From NCBI RefSeq assembly GCF_900537075.1, contig NZ_UNRA01000004.1, positions 194,572 to 258,571 of the forward strand: 64,000 bases of DNA. Direction: 5' to 3'. This document shows, piece by piece, positions 1-7,441 of the stretch; position 1 is the first letter of the stretch, and the number at the start of each line of letters is the position of its first letter. The notes beneath the pieces were generated by a model that did not search any database, was not told where the DNA came from, and saw only the letters and a program-made list of their open reading frames with translations. Position numbers and translations under genes: made by a program. This stretch comes from Tropicibacter sp. Alg240-R139 (GTDB taxonomy: Bacteria > Pseudomonadota > Alphaproteobacteria > Rhodobacterales > Rhodobacteraceae).

Positions 1-73
1 TGCCGCTTGTCTGGTGGCGTTGCTAGGGCTGATCGAACGGATGGTTCTGAAACGGATGGGGATCGCGTCATGA
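1..73 (+). CDS. ABC transporter permease, C-terminal fragment (partial)
   Basis: Only the last 23 codons are in the window. The reading frame starts at base 2 and ends at TGA 71-73, encoding a hydrophobic segment followed by a basic tail (LIERMVLKRMGIAS). That tail pattern is usual for the last transmembrane helix of a BPD-type ABC permease. The next two genes are a permease and a binding protein of the same kind of importer, so this is probably a second permease of that system. Its ATPase would lie further left, outside the window. Confidence 0.6.
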   Translation, partial: AACLVALLGLIERMVLKRMGIAS

Positions 74-87
74 TGGAACGTTGGATT

Positions 88-144
88 GGGGGCTCTGCCC
101 CCGTCGCTCTGCGACTCCCCCGGGATATTTTCGGTCAGATGAAG
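88..144 (+). repeat. Intergenic palindromic repeat (twin GC hairpin)
   Basis: Two adjacent hairpins are visible: GGGGG-CTCTG-CCCCC at 88-102 and GTCGC-TCT-GCGAC at 103-115. They are followed by TCCCCCGGGA and an AT-richer arm ending AGATGAAG at 144. A degenerate copy in the opposite orientation lies at 45586-45629, between soxD and soxA. Repeats of this style are common between genes of Rhodobacterales. Here the right end runs directly into the ribosome binding site of the following permease gene. Confidence 0.7.
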
Positions 145-155
145 GGGGCGGTTGC

Positions 156-1001
156 ATGATTTTGCTAGGGCTGGCTTTTATGATCTGGATGGGCGCGTGG
201 TTTTTGAACACGCGGCTGGCCGAGGGCCCACAGGCGAAGACGCGGGCAGTGCGGTTGCTTGTGCCGGTGATCTTTGGTGTGACCATCCTGATTGTTTGGG
301 AAATGGTGGTGCGCGGGCTGGAGGTGCCTTTGGTGATCCTGCCGCCGCCGTCGATGATTGCCGATCGGTTCGGATCCTCGATGCCGATCTTATGGGCGGA
401 TTTTTCACAGACCTTCGTGAAGGGCGCGCTGAGCGGTTATATCATCGGGTGCGGTGGTGCGTTCCTGATGGCGATAGCGGTGGACCGGTATGAGTTTTTG
501 CGTCTGGGGCTGCTTCCAGTGGGCAACTTTGTCGCCGCGTTGCCCATCGTGGGCACCGCGCCCATTCTGGTGATGTGGTTCGGGTTTGACTGGCAGTCCA
601 AGGCGGCCGTTGTCGTGGTTATGGTGTTCTTTCCTGTGCTGGTGAACACGGTGGCGGGCCTGCGCGAAACCACAGCGATGCAGCGGGACCTGATGGAGAC
701 CTATGCCGCCAGCTATTGGCAGAGTTTTTTCAAGCTGCGCCTGCCCGCGGCGATGCCGTTCATTTTCAACGGGCTTAAGATCTCGACCACGTTGGCGCTC
801 ATTGGTGCAATTGTGGCTGAGTTCTTTGGCTCGCCGACGGTGGGCATGGGGTTTCGTATCTCGACGAGTGTGGGGCAGCTGGCGCTCGATATGGTCTGGG
901 CTGAAATTGTGGTGGCTGCATTGGCCGGTTCGCTGTTTTATGGCTGTGTCGCGATGATCGAGAGATCGATGACCTTTTGGCATCCATCGCAGAGGGGGTA
1001 A
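156..1001 (+). CDS. ABC transporter permease, NMT1/ThiX-type (SsuC/TauC-like)
   Basis: This is a 281-residue inner-membrane permease of the BPD family. The start is placed at ATG 156, after a GAAGGGGG ribosome binding site, because the frame further upstream runs through the repeat at 88-144 and gives a non-hydrophobic leader. Hydrophobic segments occur near residues 1-20, 35-55, 90-110 and through the C-terminal half. The coupling-loop region (EAA-like; ETYAASYWQSFFKLRLPAAMPFIFNG) lies near residues 180-205. The binding protein follows after 78 bases, so the two should form one importer. By analogy with ThiXYZ it may carry a thiamin or pyrimidine precursor, but the substrate is not proven by sequence. 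Confidence 0.85.
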   Translation: MILLGLAFMIWMGAWFLNTRLAEGPQAKTRAVRLLVPVIFGVTILIVWEMVVRGLEVPLVILPPPSMIADRFGSSMPILWADFSQTFVKGALSGYIIGCGGAFLMAIAVDRYEFLRLGLLPVGNFVAALPIVGTAPILVMWFGFDWQSKAAVVVVMVFFPVLVNTVAGLRETTAMQRDLMETYAASYWQSFFKLRLPAAMPFIFNGLKISTTLALIGAIVAEFFGSPTVGMGFRISTSVGQLALDMVWAEIVVAALAGSLFYGCVAMIERSMTFWHPSQRG

Positions 1002-1079
1002 TCGGCGGGGATAAGAGCATATCAATTTCAAGACCCTGATAAACGGGGTAGAAAAACAAACCAACAAGGAGAAAAGACA

Positions 1080-2081
1080 ATGAAAAAGCTACTGAGTGGT
1101 GCCGCTTCGGCCCTGGTGATGGGGGCCGCGAGCTTTGCCGCTACATCGGCCTTGGCAGCGGATGAGGTCAAACTGCAGCTGCAGTGGGTGACCCAAGCGC
1201 AATTCGCCGGGTATTACGTGGCGCTCGACAAAGGATATTACGGCGAAGAGGATCTGGATGTGACCATCCTGCCGGGTGGCCCGGACATCGCACCGCCGCA
1301 GGTGCTGGCGGGTGGTGGCGCGGATGCCATGCTGAACTGGATGCCGTCGGCGCTGGCAGCCCGCGAAAAGGGCCTGCCGGTGGTCAACATTGCGCAGCCT
1401 TTCAAGTCGTCGGGTCTGATGCTGACCTGCTGGAAGGACACCGGGATCACCGGGCCGCAGGATTTCAAGGGTAAGACCATCGGCGTCTGGTTCTTTGGCA
1501 ACGAGTACCCGTTCCTGAGCTGGATGAGCCAGGAGGGGATCAGCACCGATGGTGGTGATGATGGCGTGACGGTTCTGAAGCAGGGCTTTAACGTTGATCC
1601 GCTGCTGCAACGCCAGGCAGACTGTATCTCGACCATGACATACAACGAATACGGTCAGGTGCTGGATGCGGGCGTGTCCGAGGATGAGCTGGTGACCTTC
1701 AAGTACGAAGACATGGGCGTCGCCACGTTGGAGGACGGGATCTATGTGCTGGAAGACAAGCTGAGCGATCCGGCATTCAAGGACAAGATGACCCGCTTTG
1801 TGCGTGCTTCGATGAAGGGCTGGAAATACGCCGAAGCGAACCCGGATGAAGCGGCAGGTATCGTGCTGGACAATGACGCCAGCGGTGCCCAGACCGAAGC
1901 GCATCAGGTGCGTATGATGGGCGAAATCGCCAAGCTGACTGCGGGCAGCAATGGCGCACTGGACCCGGCGGATTTCGACCGAACGGTAAGCACGCTGCTG
2001 GCCGGTGGTTCTGATCCGGTGATCACGGCAAAGCCTGAAGGTGCCTGGACACATGACATCACTGATGCGGCGTTGAATTAA
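1080..2081 (+). CDS. ABC transporter substrate-binding protein, NMT1/ThiY family
   Basis: A 333-residue periplasmic binding protein. A signal peptide occupies residues 1-26 with an Ala-X-Ala-type end (TSALA). The mature part starts with VKLQLQWVTQAQFAGYYVA, the hallmark opening of the NMT1/THI5-like family that binds formylaminopyrimidine or related precursors. AAGGAG stands a few bases before the ATG. It is the last gene of the importer begun upstream and is followed by a GC-rich hairpin at 2102-2126. The pyrimidine assignment rests on family resemblance; other NMT1 proteins bind riboflavin, taurine or nitrate analogues. Confidence 0.85.
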   Translation: MKKLLSGAASALVMGAASFAATSALAADEVKLQLQWVTQAQFAGYYVALDKGYYGEEDLDVTILPGGPDIAPPQVLAGGGADAMLNWMPSALAAREKGLPVVNIAQPFKSSGLMLTCWKDTGITGPQDFKGKTIGVWFFGNEYPFLSWMSQEGISTDGGDDGVTVLKQGFNVDPLLQRQADCISTMTYNEYGQVLDAGVSEDELVTFKYEDMGVATLEDGIYVLEDKLSDPAFKDKMTRFVRASMKGWKYAEANPDEAAGIVLDNDASGAQTEAHQVRMMGEIAKLTAGSNGALDPADFDRTVSTLLAGGSDPVITAKPEGAWTHDITDAALN

Positions 2082-2101
2082 GCTGCTGTACTAAGCGATT
2101 G

Positions 2102-2126
2102 GCAGCGCCCTGGGTTGGGGCGCTGC
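2102..2126 (+). terminator. Hairpin after the NMT1 importer operon
   Basis: A perfect 9-bp stem (GCAGCGCCC / GGGCGCTGC) with a 7-base loop lies 21 bases after the stop codon. There is no T-run, so it may stabilise the 3' end or act weakly as a terminator. Confidence 0.45.
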
Positions 2127-2622
2127 GACCTTGAGGCCCTAATTGTGTCTCATGTGCGTTGTGTAGCGGACACCGATGATCCGACTGCTGCTTCAATTTC
2201 CATTGTTTTCAGAGGCGCTCCCGCCCGTCGTCGATGTTCCTGACGGAACAGCTCCTCCTGTTGGGCCGGGCATTGCGCTTTGCGCAATGCCCGGCCCAGA
2301 GCCGCCAGCGGTGCCGACGCAGTCGGGATCGCGCGGGTGCGGGAGTTTCCCGGGTTTTTAGTTGGTGCTTAGCTGCGGGACGCGAAGAGGCAGCTGAAAT
2401 GTGTCGATCGACGCATCAACACGCACGCTTTTCACAATCGCGTTGAGCCATTTAGCAGCCCACTGTCCAGAGCATGGATTTCTGGTTGACCCGCGATCAG
2501 TGGCGTCGCGCGCTTTTTGTGTGTGGTTGGTCGTTTCTGATGTGGAAATGAATCCCGCATATGTTAGGTTTCTGATGCATACCACTGAAGAACCTCCACA
2601 AAACATCAATCGAACGTAAATA
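2127..2622. other. Non-coding gap between the NMT1 and tungstate importers
   Basis: About 500 bases without a convincing gene. The left part holds the inverted hairpin repeat at 2214-2297. The right part (about 2400-2622) is less GC-rich and must contain the promoter of tupB, but no clear -35/-10 pair or ModE-like palindrome could be picked out by eye. Short open frames here lack a ribosome binding site and resemble no known protein. Confidence 0.5.
2214..2297 (-). repeat. Hairpin repeat, copy 1 (left of tupBCA)
   Basis: This carries GCGCTCCCGCCCGTCGTCGATG, a small hairpin GTTCC-TGAC-GGAAC (2236-2249), then a perfect 16-bp stem with loop TTT (2263-2297; arm GGGCCGGGCATTGCGC). The same order of parts occurs inverted at 4965-5054. 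Arm sequences differ between copies but pairing is kept in both hairpins. Confidence 0.75.
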
Positions 2623-3336
2623 ATGCAGGATTTCACGCAAGAATTCATAATCGCACTTAAGCTTGTCGGGACCGGTGATCCCGAGCTGTGGGCGATTGTT
2701 CTGCTGTCACTCAAGGTTTCTGTTTTGGCGGTGATCATTTCGGCTCTGATCGGCATGCCTTTGGGGGCTGGTCTGGCGGTGGGACGGTTCCCGGGGCGTC
2801 GGGTTCTGATCGTGCTGATCAACGCTTTGATGGGTTTGCCGCCGGTGGTGGTGGGGCTGTTGGTTTACCTGATGCTGTCCCGTTCGGGGCCTTTGGGCGT
2901 GTTGCAGTTGCTCTACACCCCCACGGCGATGATCATTGCGCAGGTGGTTCTGGTGACGCCGATCATCGCGGCCCTGACGCGGCAAGTGGTCGAGATGTTG
3001 GCCACCGAATATGACGAACAGTTGCGGTCCTTGGGCGTGTCGCGCCTGTCGTCAGTTCCGGTATTGTTGTGGGACGGGCGGTTGGCGTTGATGACCGCTC
3101 TGCTGGCGGGTTTTGGTCGCGCCATCGCCGAGGTGGGCGCGGTGATCATTGTTGGTGGCAATATCAACCATGTGACCCGCGTGATGACGACGACCATTGC
3201 GCTAGAGACCTCCAAGGGCAATTTGGCGCTGGCCCTTGCTCTTGGGGCGATCCTGATTTCTCTTGCTGTGAGCGTCACGGGGGCAGTGAGCGTGTTGAGC
3301 CTGCGCGGCGAGCGTCAAGGGGTGGGCCATGCGTGA
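2623..3336 (+). CDS. tupB: Tungstate ABC transporter permease TupB
   Basis: A 237-residue membrane permease, the expected length for TupB/WtpB. About five to six hydrophobic segments are visible. The coupling loop (EYDEQLRSLGVSRLSSVPVLLW) lies near residues 128-150, and the VGGNINHVTRVMTTTIALETSKG block typical of TupB is near 175-198. The next gene (ATPase) overlaps by 8 bases and a TupA-type binding protein follows, so the three form one operon. TupBCA imports tungstate (WO4) across the inner membrane. Its position next to a formate dehydrogenase locus suggests the metal is meant for that enzyme. Confidence 0.9.
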   Translation: MQDFTQEFIIALKLVGTGDPELWAIVLLSLKVSVLAVIISALIGMPLGAGLAVGRFPGRRVLIVLINALMGLPPVVVGLLVYLMLSRSGPLGVLQLLYTPTAMIIAQVVLVTPIIAALTRQVVEMLATEYDEQLRSLGVSRLSSVPVLLWDGRLALMTALLAGFGRAIAEVGAVIIVGGNINHVTRVMTTTIALETSKGNLALALALGAILISLAVSVTGAVSVLSLRGERQGVGHA

Positions 3337-4066
3337 TTATCAGGCCCCAAGCGATCACCCGATCATCAGCGTCCGTGGGCTCTGCATTGCACGGGATGGC
3401 AGGGCGATTCTGGATGTCGATCATCTGGATTTGGACGGTCCGGGGCCGACGATCATTCTTGGCCCGAACGGGGCCGGCAAGAGCCTGCTATTGCGCTGTC
3501 TGCACGGATTGATCACGCCGGACGGTGGTGCGGTCAGCCAGAACGGGCAAGCACTGACCGATCAGGTGCGGGCCGGACAGGCGATGGTGTTTCAGCGCCC
3601 TGTACTGCTGCGTCGGAGCGTAGCAGGTAATCTGGACTTTGTATTGCGACGTCGGGGGCTGTCGCGCGTGGCGCGCAAGGCGGAACGCGAGGCGCTGCTG
3701 GCGCAGGGCAGGTTGGCCGACAAGGCGCGACAATCGGCGCGGTCCCTGTCCGGGGGGGAGGCGCAGAGGTTGGCAATTTTGCGGGCACTGGCCTGCAAGC
3801 CTGCGGTGCTGTTTCTGGACGAGCCAACCAGTGCGCTGGACCCAGAGGCGACGCAGGAGGTCGAACAGATGGTTCTGCGAGCTTCGGGGCAAGGGTTGCG
3901 GGTGGTGATGGTGACACATGACATCGGCCAGGCACGACGCCTTGCGCGGGAAGTGGTGATGATGCATGGCGGGCGCGTGATCGAAAAGGGGCTGGCCGCG
4001 CAGTTGTTTTCAGGACCCCAAAACGATTTGACCCGGCGGTTTCTATCCGGCGGATTGATGGTGTGA
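3329..4066 (+). CDS. tupC: Tungstate ABC transporter ATP-binding protein TupC
   Basis: A 245-residue ABC ATPase. Visible motifs are Walker A GPNGAGKS (residues about 45-52), the signature LSGGEAQRLAILRAL (about 139-153), Walker B LFLDEPTSALD (about 160-170) and the switch histidine in VTHD (about 195). It starts inside the end of tupB (8-base overlap), pointing to translational coupling, and is followed within a few bases by tupA. It should energise tungstate uptake. There is no C-terminal TOBE/Mop-like extension, unlike ModC, which fits the short TupC type. Confidence 0.9.
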   Translation: MRDYQAPSDHPIISVRGLCIARDGRAILDVDHLDLDGPGPTIILGPNGAGKSLLLRCLHGLITPDGGAVSQNGQALTDQVRAGQAMVFQRPVLLRRSVAGNLDFVLRRRGLSRVARKAEREALLAQGRLADKARQSARSLSGGEAQRLAILRALACKPAVLFLDEPTSALDPEATQEVEQMVLRASGQGLRVVMVTHDIGQARRLAREVVMMHGGRVIEKGLAAQLFSGPQNDLTRRFLSGGLMV

Positions 4067-4094
4067 CCTCGAGATGAGTGGAGAGACACGAGGC

Positions 4095-4910
4095 ATGATA
4101 AGAGAATGCGCGCGCGCAGCAGCGGCGGTGATTGCGCTGATAGCGGGGTCTGCCCAGGCGGCCGATCACTTCATTGTGGTACAATCGACGACGTCGACAC
4201 AGAATTCGGGCCTTTTCGACGCGATTTTACCGTGGTTCGAGGCCGAGAGCGGGATCGATGTGCGCGTCGTAGCGGTCGGTACGGGCCACGCGATCCGCAA
4301 TGCGCGCAACGGTGATGGGGATGTGCTGCTGGTGCATGCCAAGCTAGCCGAAGAGGCCTTTGTGGCCGAGGGCTGGGGCGTGTTGCGGCAAGACGTGATG
4401 TATAATGATTTCGTCATAGTTGGTCCCACGGGCGATCCGGCGGGTATTCGGAAAGGCACCGATGCGGTCGCCGCGCTGACGATGATAGCCCAAGCCGAAG
4501 CGGTCTTTGTTTCGCGCGGGGATGACAGCGGTACTCATAAGGCCGAGTTGCACCAATGGGTCAGGGCCGGTGTGGATGTAGCGCAGGCCTCGGGCGGTTG
4601 GTACCGCGAGACCGGGTCTGGCATGGGGGCGACGCTCAATGTGGCAGCAGGCATGGGGGCCTATACCCTGACAGACCGAGCAACTTGGTTGGCCTTTGGC
4701 AATGCCAGCGGGCTGGAGGTTCTGGTCGAGGGCGATCCGAGGCTTTTCAACCAATACGGTGTCATACTGGTGAACCCCGAAAAACACCCAAGCGTTCGGG
4801 CGGAAGCCGGGCAACGGTTCATCGACTGGCTGGTGGGACCGGATGGCCAGGCCGCGATTGCCAGCTACAAGCTGGGTGGTGAACAGCTGTTTTTTCCGAA
4901 CGCACGCTAA
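4095..4910 (+). CDS. tupA: Tungstate-binding periplasmic protein TupA
   Basis: A 271-residue binding protein. The start at ATG 4095 is preferred over ATG 4074 because it gives a clean signal peptide (about 22 residues, ending GSAQA) and has a GAGG-type site before it. The mature protein opens with the TupA hallmark TTST, followed by NSGLFDAILPWF, and contains VSRGDDSGTH and the YTLTDRATW block, all features of the tungstate-specific family. It is the last gene of tupBCA. Part of its fold appears to be echoed in the small cytochrome c at 16778-17509. Confidence 0.92.
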   Translation: MIRECARAAAAVIALIAGSAQAADHFIVVQSTTSTQNSGLFDAILPWFEAESGIDVRVVAVGTGHAIRNARNGDGDVLLVHAKLAEEAFVAEGWGVLRQDVMYNDFVIVGPTGDPAGIRKGTDAVAALTMIAQAEAVFVSRGDDSGTHKAELHQWVRAGVDVAQASGGWYRETGSGMGATLNVAAGMGAYTLTDRATWLAFGNASGLEVLVEGDPRLFNQYGVILVNPEKHPSVRAEAGQRFIDWLVGPDGQAAIASYKLGGEQLFFPNAR

Positions 4911-4964
4911 TTCCTGCGCGACCTGTCGGCCCTGCGTTCTGCGGATAGTACGGAAACTTGGCGT

Positions 4965-5054
4965 GGGCCAGGCTCATCCGGGCTTTGCCCGGATGAGCCT
5001 GGCCCAACGGAAGGAGATGCCCCGTCGGGGGCATCGACGACGGGCGGGAGCGCT
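4965..5054 (+). repeat. Hairpin repeat, copy 2 (right of tupBCA)
   Basis: A perfect 19-bp stem with loop TTT (4965-5005; arm GGGCCAGGCTCATCCGGGC), then GATGCCCC-GTCG-GGGGCATC (5016-5035), then CGACGACGGGCGGGAGCGC. It is the inverse of copy 1 at 2214-2297. It lies 54 bases after tupA and could also serve as a transcription end, although no T-run follows. Confidence 0.75.
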
Positions 5055-5126
5055 ACCTGTCCGCATGGATTGGCCTGCGGCCAAAGCCTTGGTTGAGCGA
5101 ATTTAAGATGAAAAGAAAAAGGCGTG

Positions 5127-5999
5127 TCAGCCGCTGGCGCCGTTGTGGTGGATTTCTCCTGCTTGGCTAACGTCATAACCCCCCAATTCTTCAGCTCGGG
5201 CCGTAAACCGACCCGAGCGCAGAAAGGACAAGAGCGCCTGCATCGGCGGATCAAACGCGGCGCGGCGCCAGATCGCCAGATCGACGCGTTCGCTGTGGGT
5301 CGGAACGAAGCCCAACCGATAGAGTTTGGCCATCGCGCCCAACCCGAACCCGGCGTCTCCCTTGGCAGATTGAAGAGCGATTGCCATGTCCTCTTCGGTG
5401 CGCGCGCAAGGGGCGGGGGTCTGCAAGTCCGCCGCCGACAGATCATGTGCGGCGAGTTCGGACAGGAACAGGTGCTGGCTCGCGGCGCTCGGCTGGCGCA
5501 GGATCACGCGGCGCCCGGCCAGATCAGAAAAGCCTTTGATGCCCGAGACATCCGGGGCTAGCAGAAGCCCGCGTTGTCGCCGCGCCACCTCGATCAGCAC
5601 CACCGGTGCCTCGCCCAAGCGGTCGCGTAAGGACGCAGTGTTGAACCCGTCCGCTTCGTGGATATGCAGTGCTGCCGCCTGTGCCGAGCGGTCAGCTAGC
5701 CGCGTCAGACCATCAAATGAACCGTCATAATATGTCGCCAGGCCCGAGCCGCTTTCGCGGATCGCCCAGTCCAGCAGCGGGTCGTGACTGCCTGCGACAA
5801 TAGCGGGCAGGGGCGGCTCGGCCACCTGTGGCCCGGTGCGTGAGGAAGCGAGCCAGGCGGCGATCTCGGCCCGTGGGAATAGCAGTTTTCCGGTGGCGCG
5901 TACGCACGGGATCTCGCCCGACGACGTCAGGTCATAGACCTTGCGCTCGCCCAGACGCAGCAGCTCTGCCAGTTCACGGGTGGTCAGATAGTCGGACAT
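5127..5999 (-). CDS. HTH (excisionase/MerR-type) regulator with periplasmic-binding-like domain
   Basis: A 290-residue protein with no signal peptide. Residues 3-52 are a helix-turn-helix of the excisionase kind (YLTTRELAELLRLGERKVYDL, then a wing with KLLFPRAEIAAWL). From about residue 62 to 270 there is a periplasmic-binding-protein-like fold (PBP_like type, HDPLLDWAIRESGSGLATYYDGSFDGL). In cytoplasmic regulators this arrangement lets a solute-binding domain sense an oxyanion or cofactor. It lies between tupBCA and the formate dehydrogenase operon, so a role as a tungstate/molybdate sensor is likely but inferred. It is convergent with tupA and is the last gene on this strand. Confidence 0.75.
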   Translation of the reverse strand: MSDYLTTRELAELLRLGERKVYDLTSSGEIPCVRATGKLLFPRAEIAAWLASSRTGPQVAEPPLPAIVAGSHDPLLDWAIRESGSGLATYYDGSFDGLTRLADRSAQAAALHIHEADGFNTASLRDRLGEAPVVLIEVARRQRGLLLAPDVSGIKGFSDLAGRRVILRQPSAASQHLFLSELAAHDLSAADLQTPAPCARTEEDMAIALQSAKGDAGFGLGAMAKLYRLGFVPTHSERVDLAIWRRAAFDPPMQALLSFLRSGRFTARAEELGGYDVSQAGEIHHNGASG

Positions 6000-6044
6000 C
6001 TACGGTTCGATACGCCTTTTGTTCTGAGTGGGACGCAACATGCC

Positions 6045-6170
6045 TTAATCCAGGCGCACCGAAGAGCTGGTGGTGCTGTCGGCGGCCGTGAACCCCACGG
6101 TCTCTAGCGCAAAGGGGGCGGCAACGGTGATCACGGCCATCGCGGCAACGGCTGCAAGAAAGGCTTTCAT
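6045..6170 (-). CDS. Small 41-residue peptide after the WD40-cytochrome gene
   Basis: A short frame read as MKAFLAAVAAMAVITVAA, then PFALETVGFTAADSTTSSS, ending VRLD. Its ATG overlaps the TGA of the preceding WD40-cytochrome gene in the sequence ATGA (6167-6170), a strong sign of coupled translation. The first 20 residues are a hydrophobic, signal-peptide-like stretch and the rest is short and Ser/Thr-rich. It is likely exported or membrane-attached. The function is unknown; its place in the formate dehydrogenase operon suggests a small accessory subunit. It is too short for routine ORF calls. Confidence 0.6.
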   Translation of the reverse strand: MKAFLAAVAAMAVITVAAPFALETVGFTAADSTTSSSVRLD

Positions 6171-7441
6171 TTCGTGTCCTCCAGAGCTGTAGCTTGACGC
6201 AAATACGCGATCAGATCGGCGCGGTCCTGTTCTGCGGTGATGCGTTGCATCGGCATCTTTGTTCCCGGAATGTAGTGGTCCGGGCCCTGATCGAAAAGCA
6301 GATTTATCGTGTCATCTGACCAGATTATGTCCGATCCCGTCAATGTCTGAGAGTACAAATATCCCGGCACGGTTCCGGCAGGGCGACCGAACAGGCCGTG
6401 CAACGTCGGGCCAGCACGCCGTTTTCCTTCCGGTGTCAGAGCGTGGCAGATGGAACATTTGCGTGCAAACTGCCGTTCGCCGTTGCCCATCTCGGCCGGG
6501 TTTTTCAGAAAACTGAGGTCTGCTTGGGCCATTTGTCCGTGTTCGCCGAGCGAGGCCAGCGGCCAGCTGTAAAGGGCGTCATCAATGCCGCCTGCGTGGA
6601 TATTCTTGCCATCCGAAGAAAACGCCAGTGCCCAAACGGGTCCGCGCAGTGTGGCGCGAAAATCGCGGGCAATGCGCCAGTTTTGGGTGTCTATCACCAT
6701 GATATATCCCTCGCCATCCCCAACGGCGAGGTGACGGCGGTCCGGGCTGAGCGCGAGCGCCAAAATTGGACGGCGCTCAAGGGTAAAATCATGCAGCTCT
6801 TGGCCGCTGTGCAGATCCAGAATGCGGGTGCCACCGTCGACGGCACCATAGGCCAGCCAGCCGTCATCTGAGTTGATCAGCAGTACATTCAGGCCAAAGC
6901 CTTGGCGCAGGAGTTGTTGGCGTTCTTCGCCCGTCGCAACATCCCACAGGCGAAGAGTGCCGTCGGTTCCGGCGGAATAAAGCTTTGCCCCATCCGGTGA
7001 GAAGGCGACCGCGTTGATGCCGCCACTGCCCACTGGCAGGATCTGTGAGGGACTTCCGTCAAGCGGCCAGAGGCCGATGGTGCCGTCCCAGCTGGCACTG
7101 GCGACATGGGTTTTACTGGCCGCCAGATCGACGATCTTGCCTTTGTGGCGGCCCAAAACCTCGCCGCCCGGCCAGTGGCGCAGGGTAAAATCGTCGCCTG
7201 CGGAATAGATACCGGTGCCGTTGAACAGCACCACGTTGACGGCGGCGTCGTGCCCCTCAAACCACTGCGGAACGCCGTCTGTCCACAGTCCGACCGTATT
7301 GTCGAAACTCGCGGTGGCGATGCGCCCATCAGGCGCGCTGGCGATGCCCATGATCGGGCCGCCGTGACCTTTAAGAGTAAAGAAATCCGCCGCTGCCCCT
7401 GTGGGCGGCAGCAATAGAAACGCGGCCAGCAGCGCGCGCAT
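6167..7441 (-). CDS. WD40 beta-propeller fused to cytochrome c
   Basis: A 424-residue periplasmic protein. A signal peptide covers residues 1-18. Residues 20-300 hold about seven WD40 repeats (for example GHGGPIMGIASAPDG, SPDGAKLYSAGTDGTLRLWD, LALSPDRRHLAVGDGEG). A C-terminal class I cytochrome c domain has the haem site CSICH at 329-333 and a likely Met ligand in GTKMPMQ (about 396). Its start directly abuts the fdhC stop (TAAATG). Being in the operon, it probably receives electrons from formate dehydrogenase or passes them to other periplasmic carriers; the propeller may dock partners. The electron path is inferred. Confidence 0.82.
   Translation of the reverse strand: MRALLAAFLLLPPTGAAADFFTLKGHGGPIMGIASAPDGRIATASFDNTVGLWTDGVPQWFEGHDAAVNVVLFNGTGIYSAGDDFTLRHWPGGEVLGRHKGKIVDLAASKTHVASASWDGTIGLWPLDGSPSQILPVGSGGINAVAFSPDGAKLYSAGTDGTLRLWDVATGEERQQLLRQGFGLNVLLINSDDGWLAYGAVDGGTRILDLHSGQELHDFTLERRPILALALSPDRRHLAVGDGEGYIMVIDTQNWRIARDFRATLRGPVWALAFSSDGKNIHAGGIDDALYSWPLASLGEHGQMAQADLSFLKNPAEMGNGERQFARKCSICHALTPEGKRRAGPTLHGLFGRPAGTVPGYLYSQTLTGSDIIWSDDTINLLFDQGPDHYIPGTKMPMQRITAEQDRADLIAYLRQATALEDTK

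Noticed and set aside
2401-2619. 72-codon frame upstream of tupB as a small gene
   Set aside because: It begins with GTG, lacks a ribosome binding site and shows no family-like or signal-like features; more likely leader DNA.
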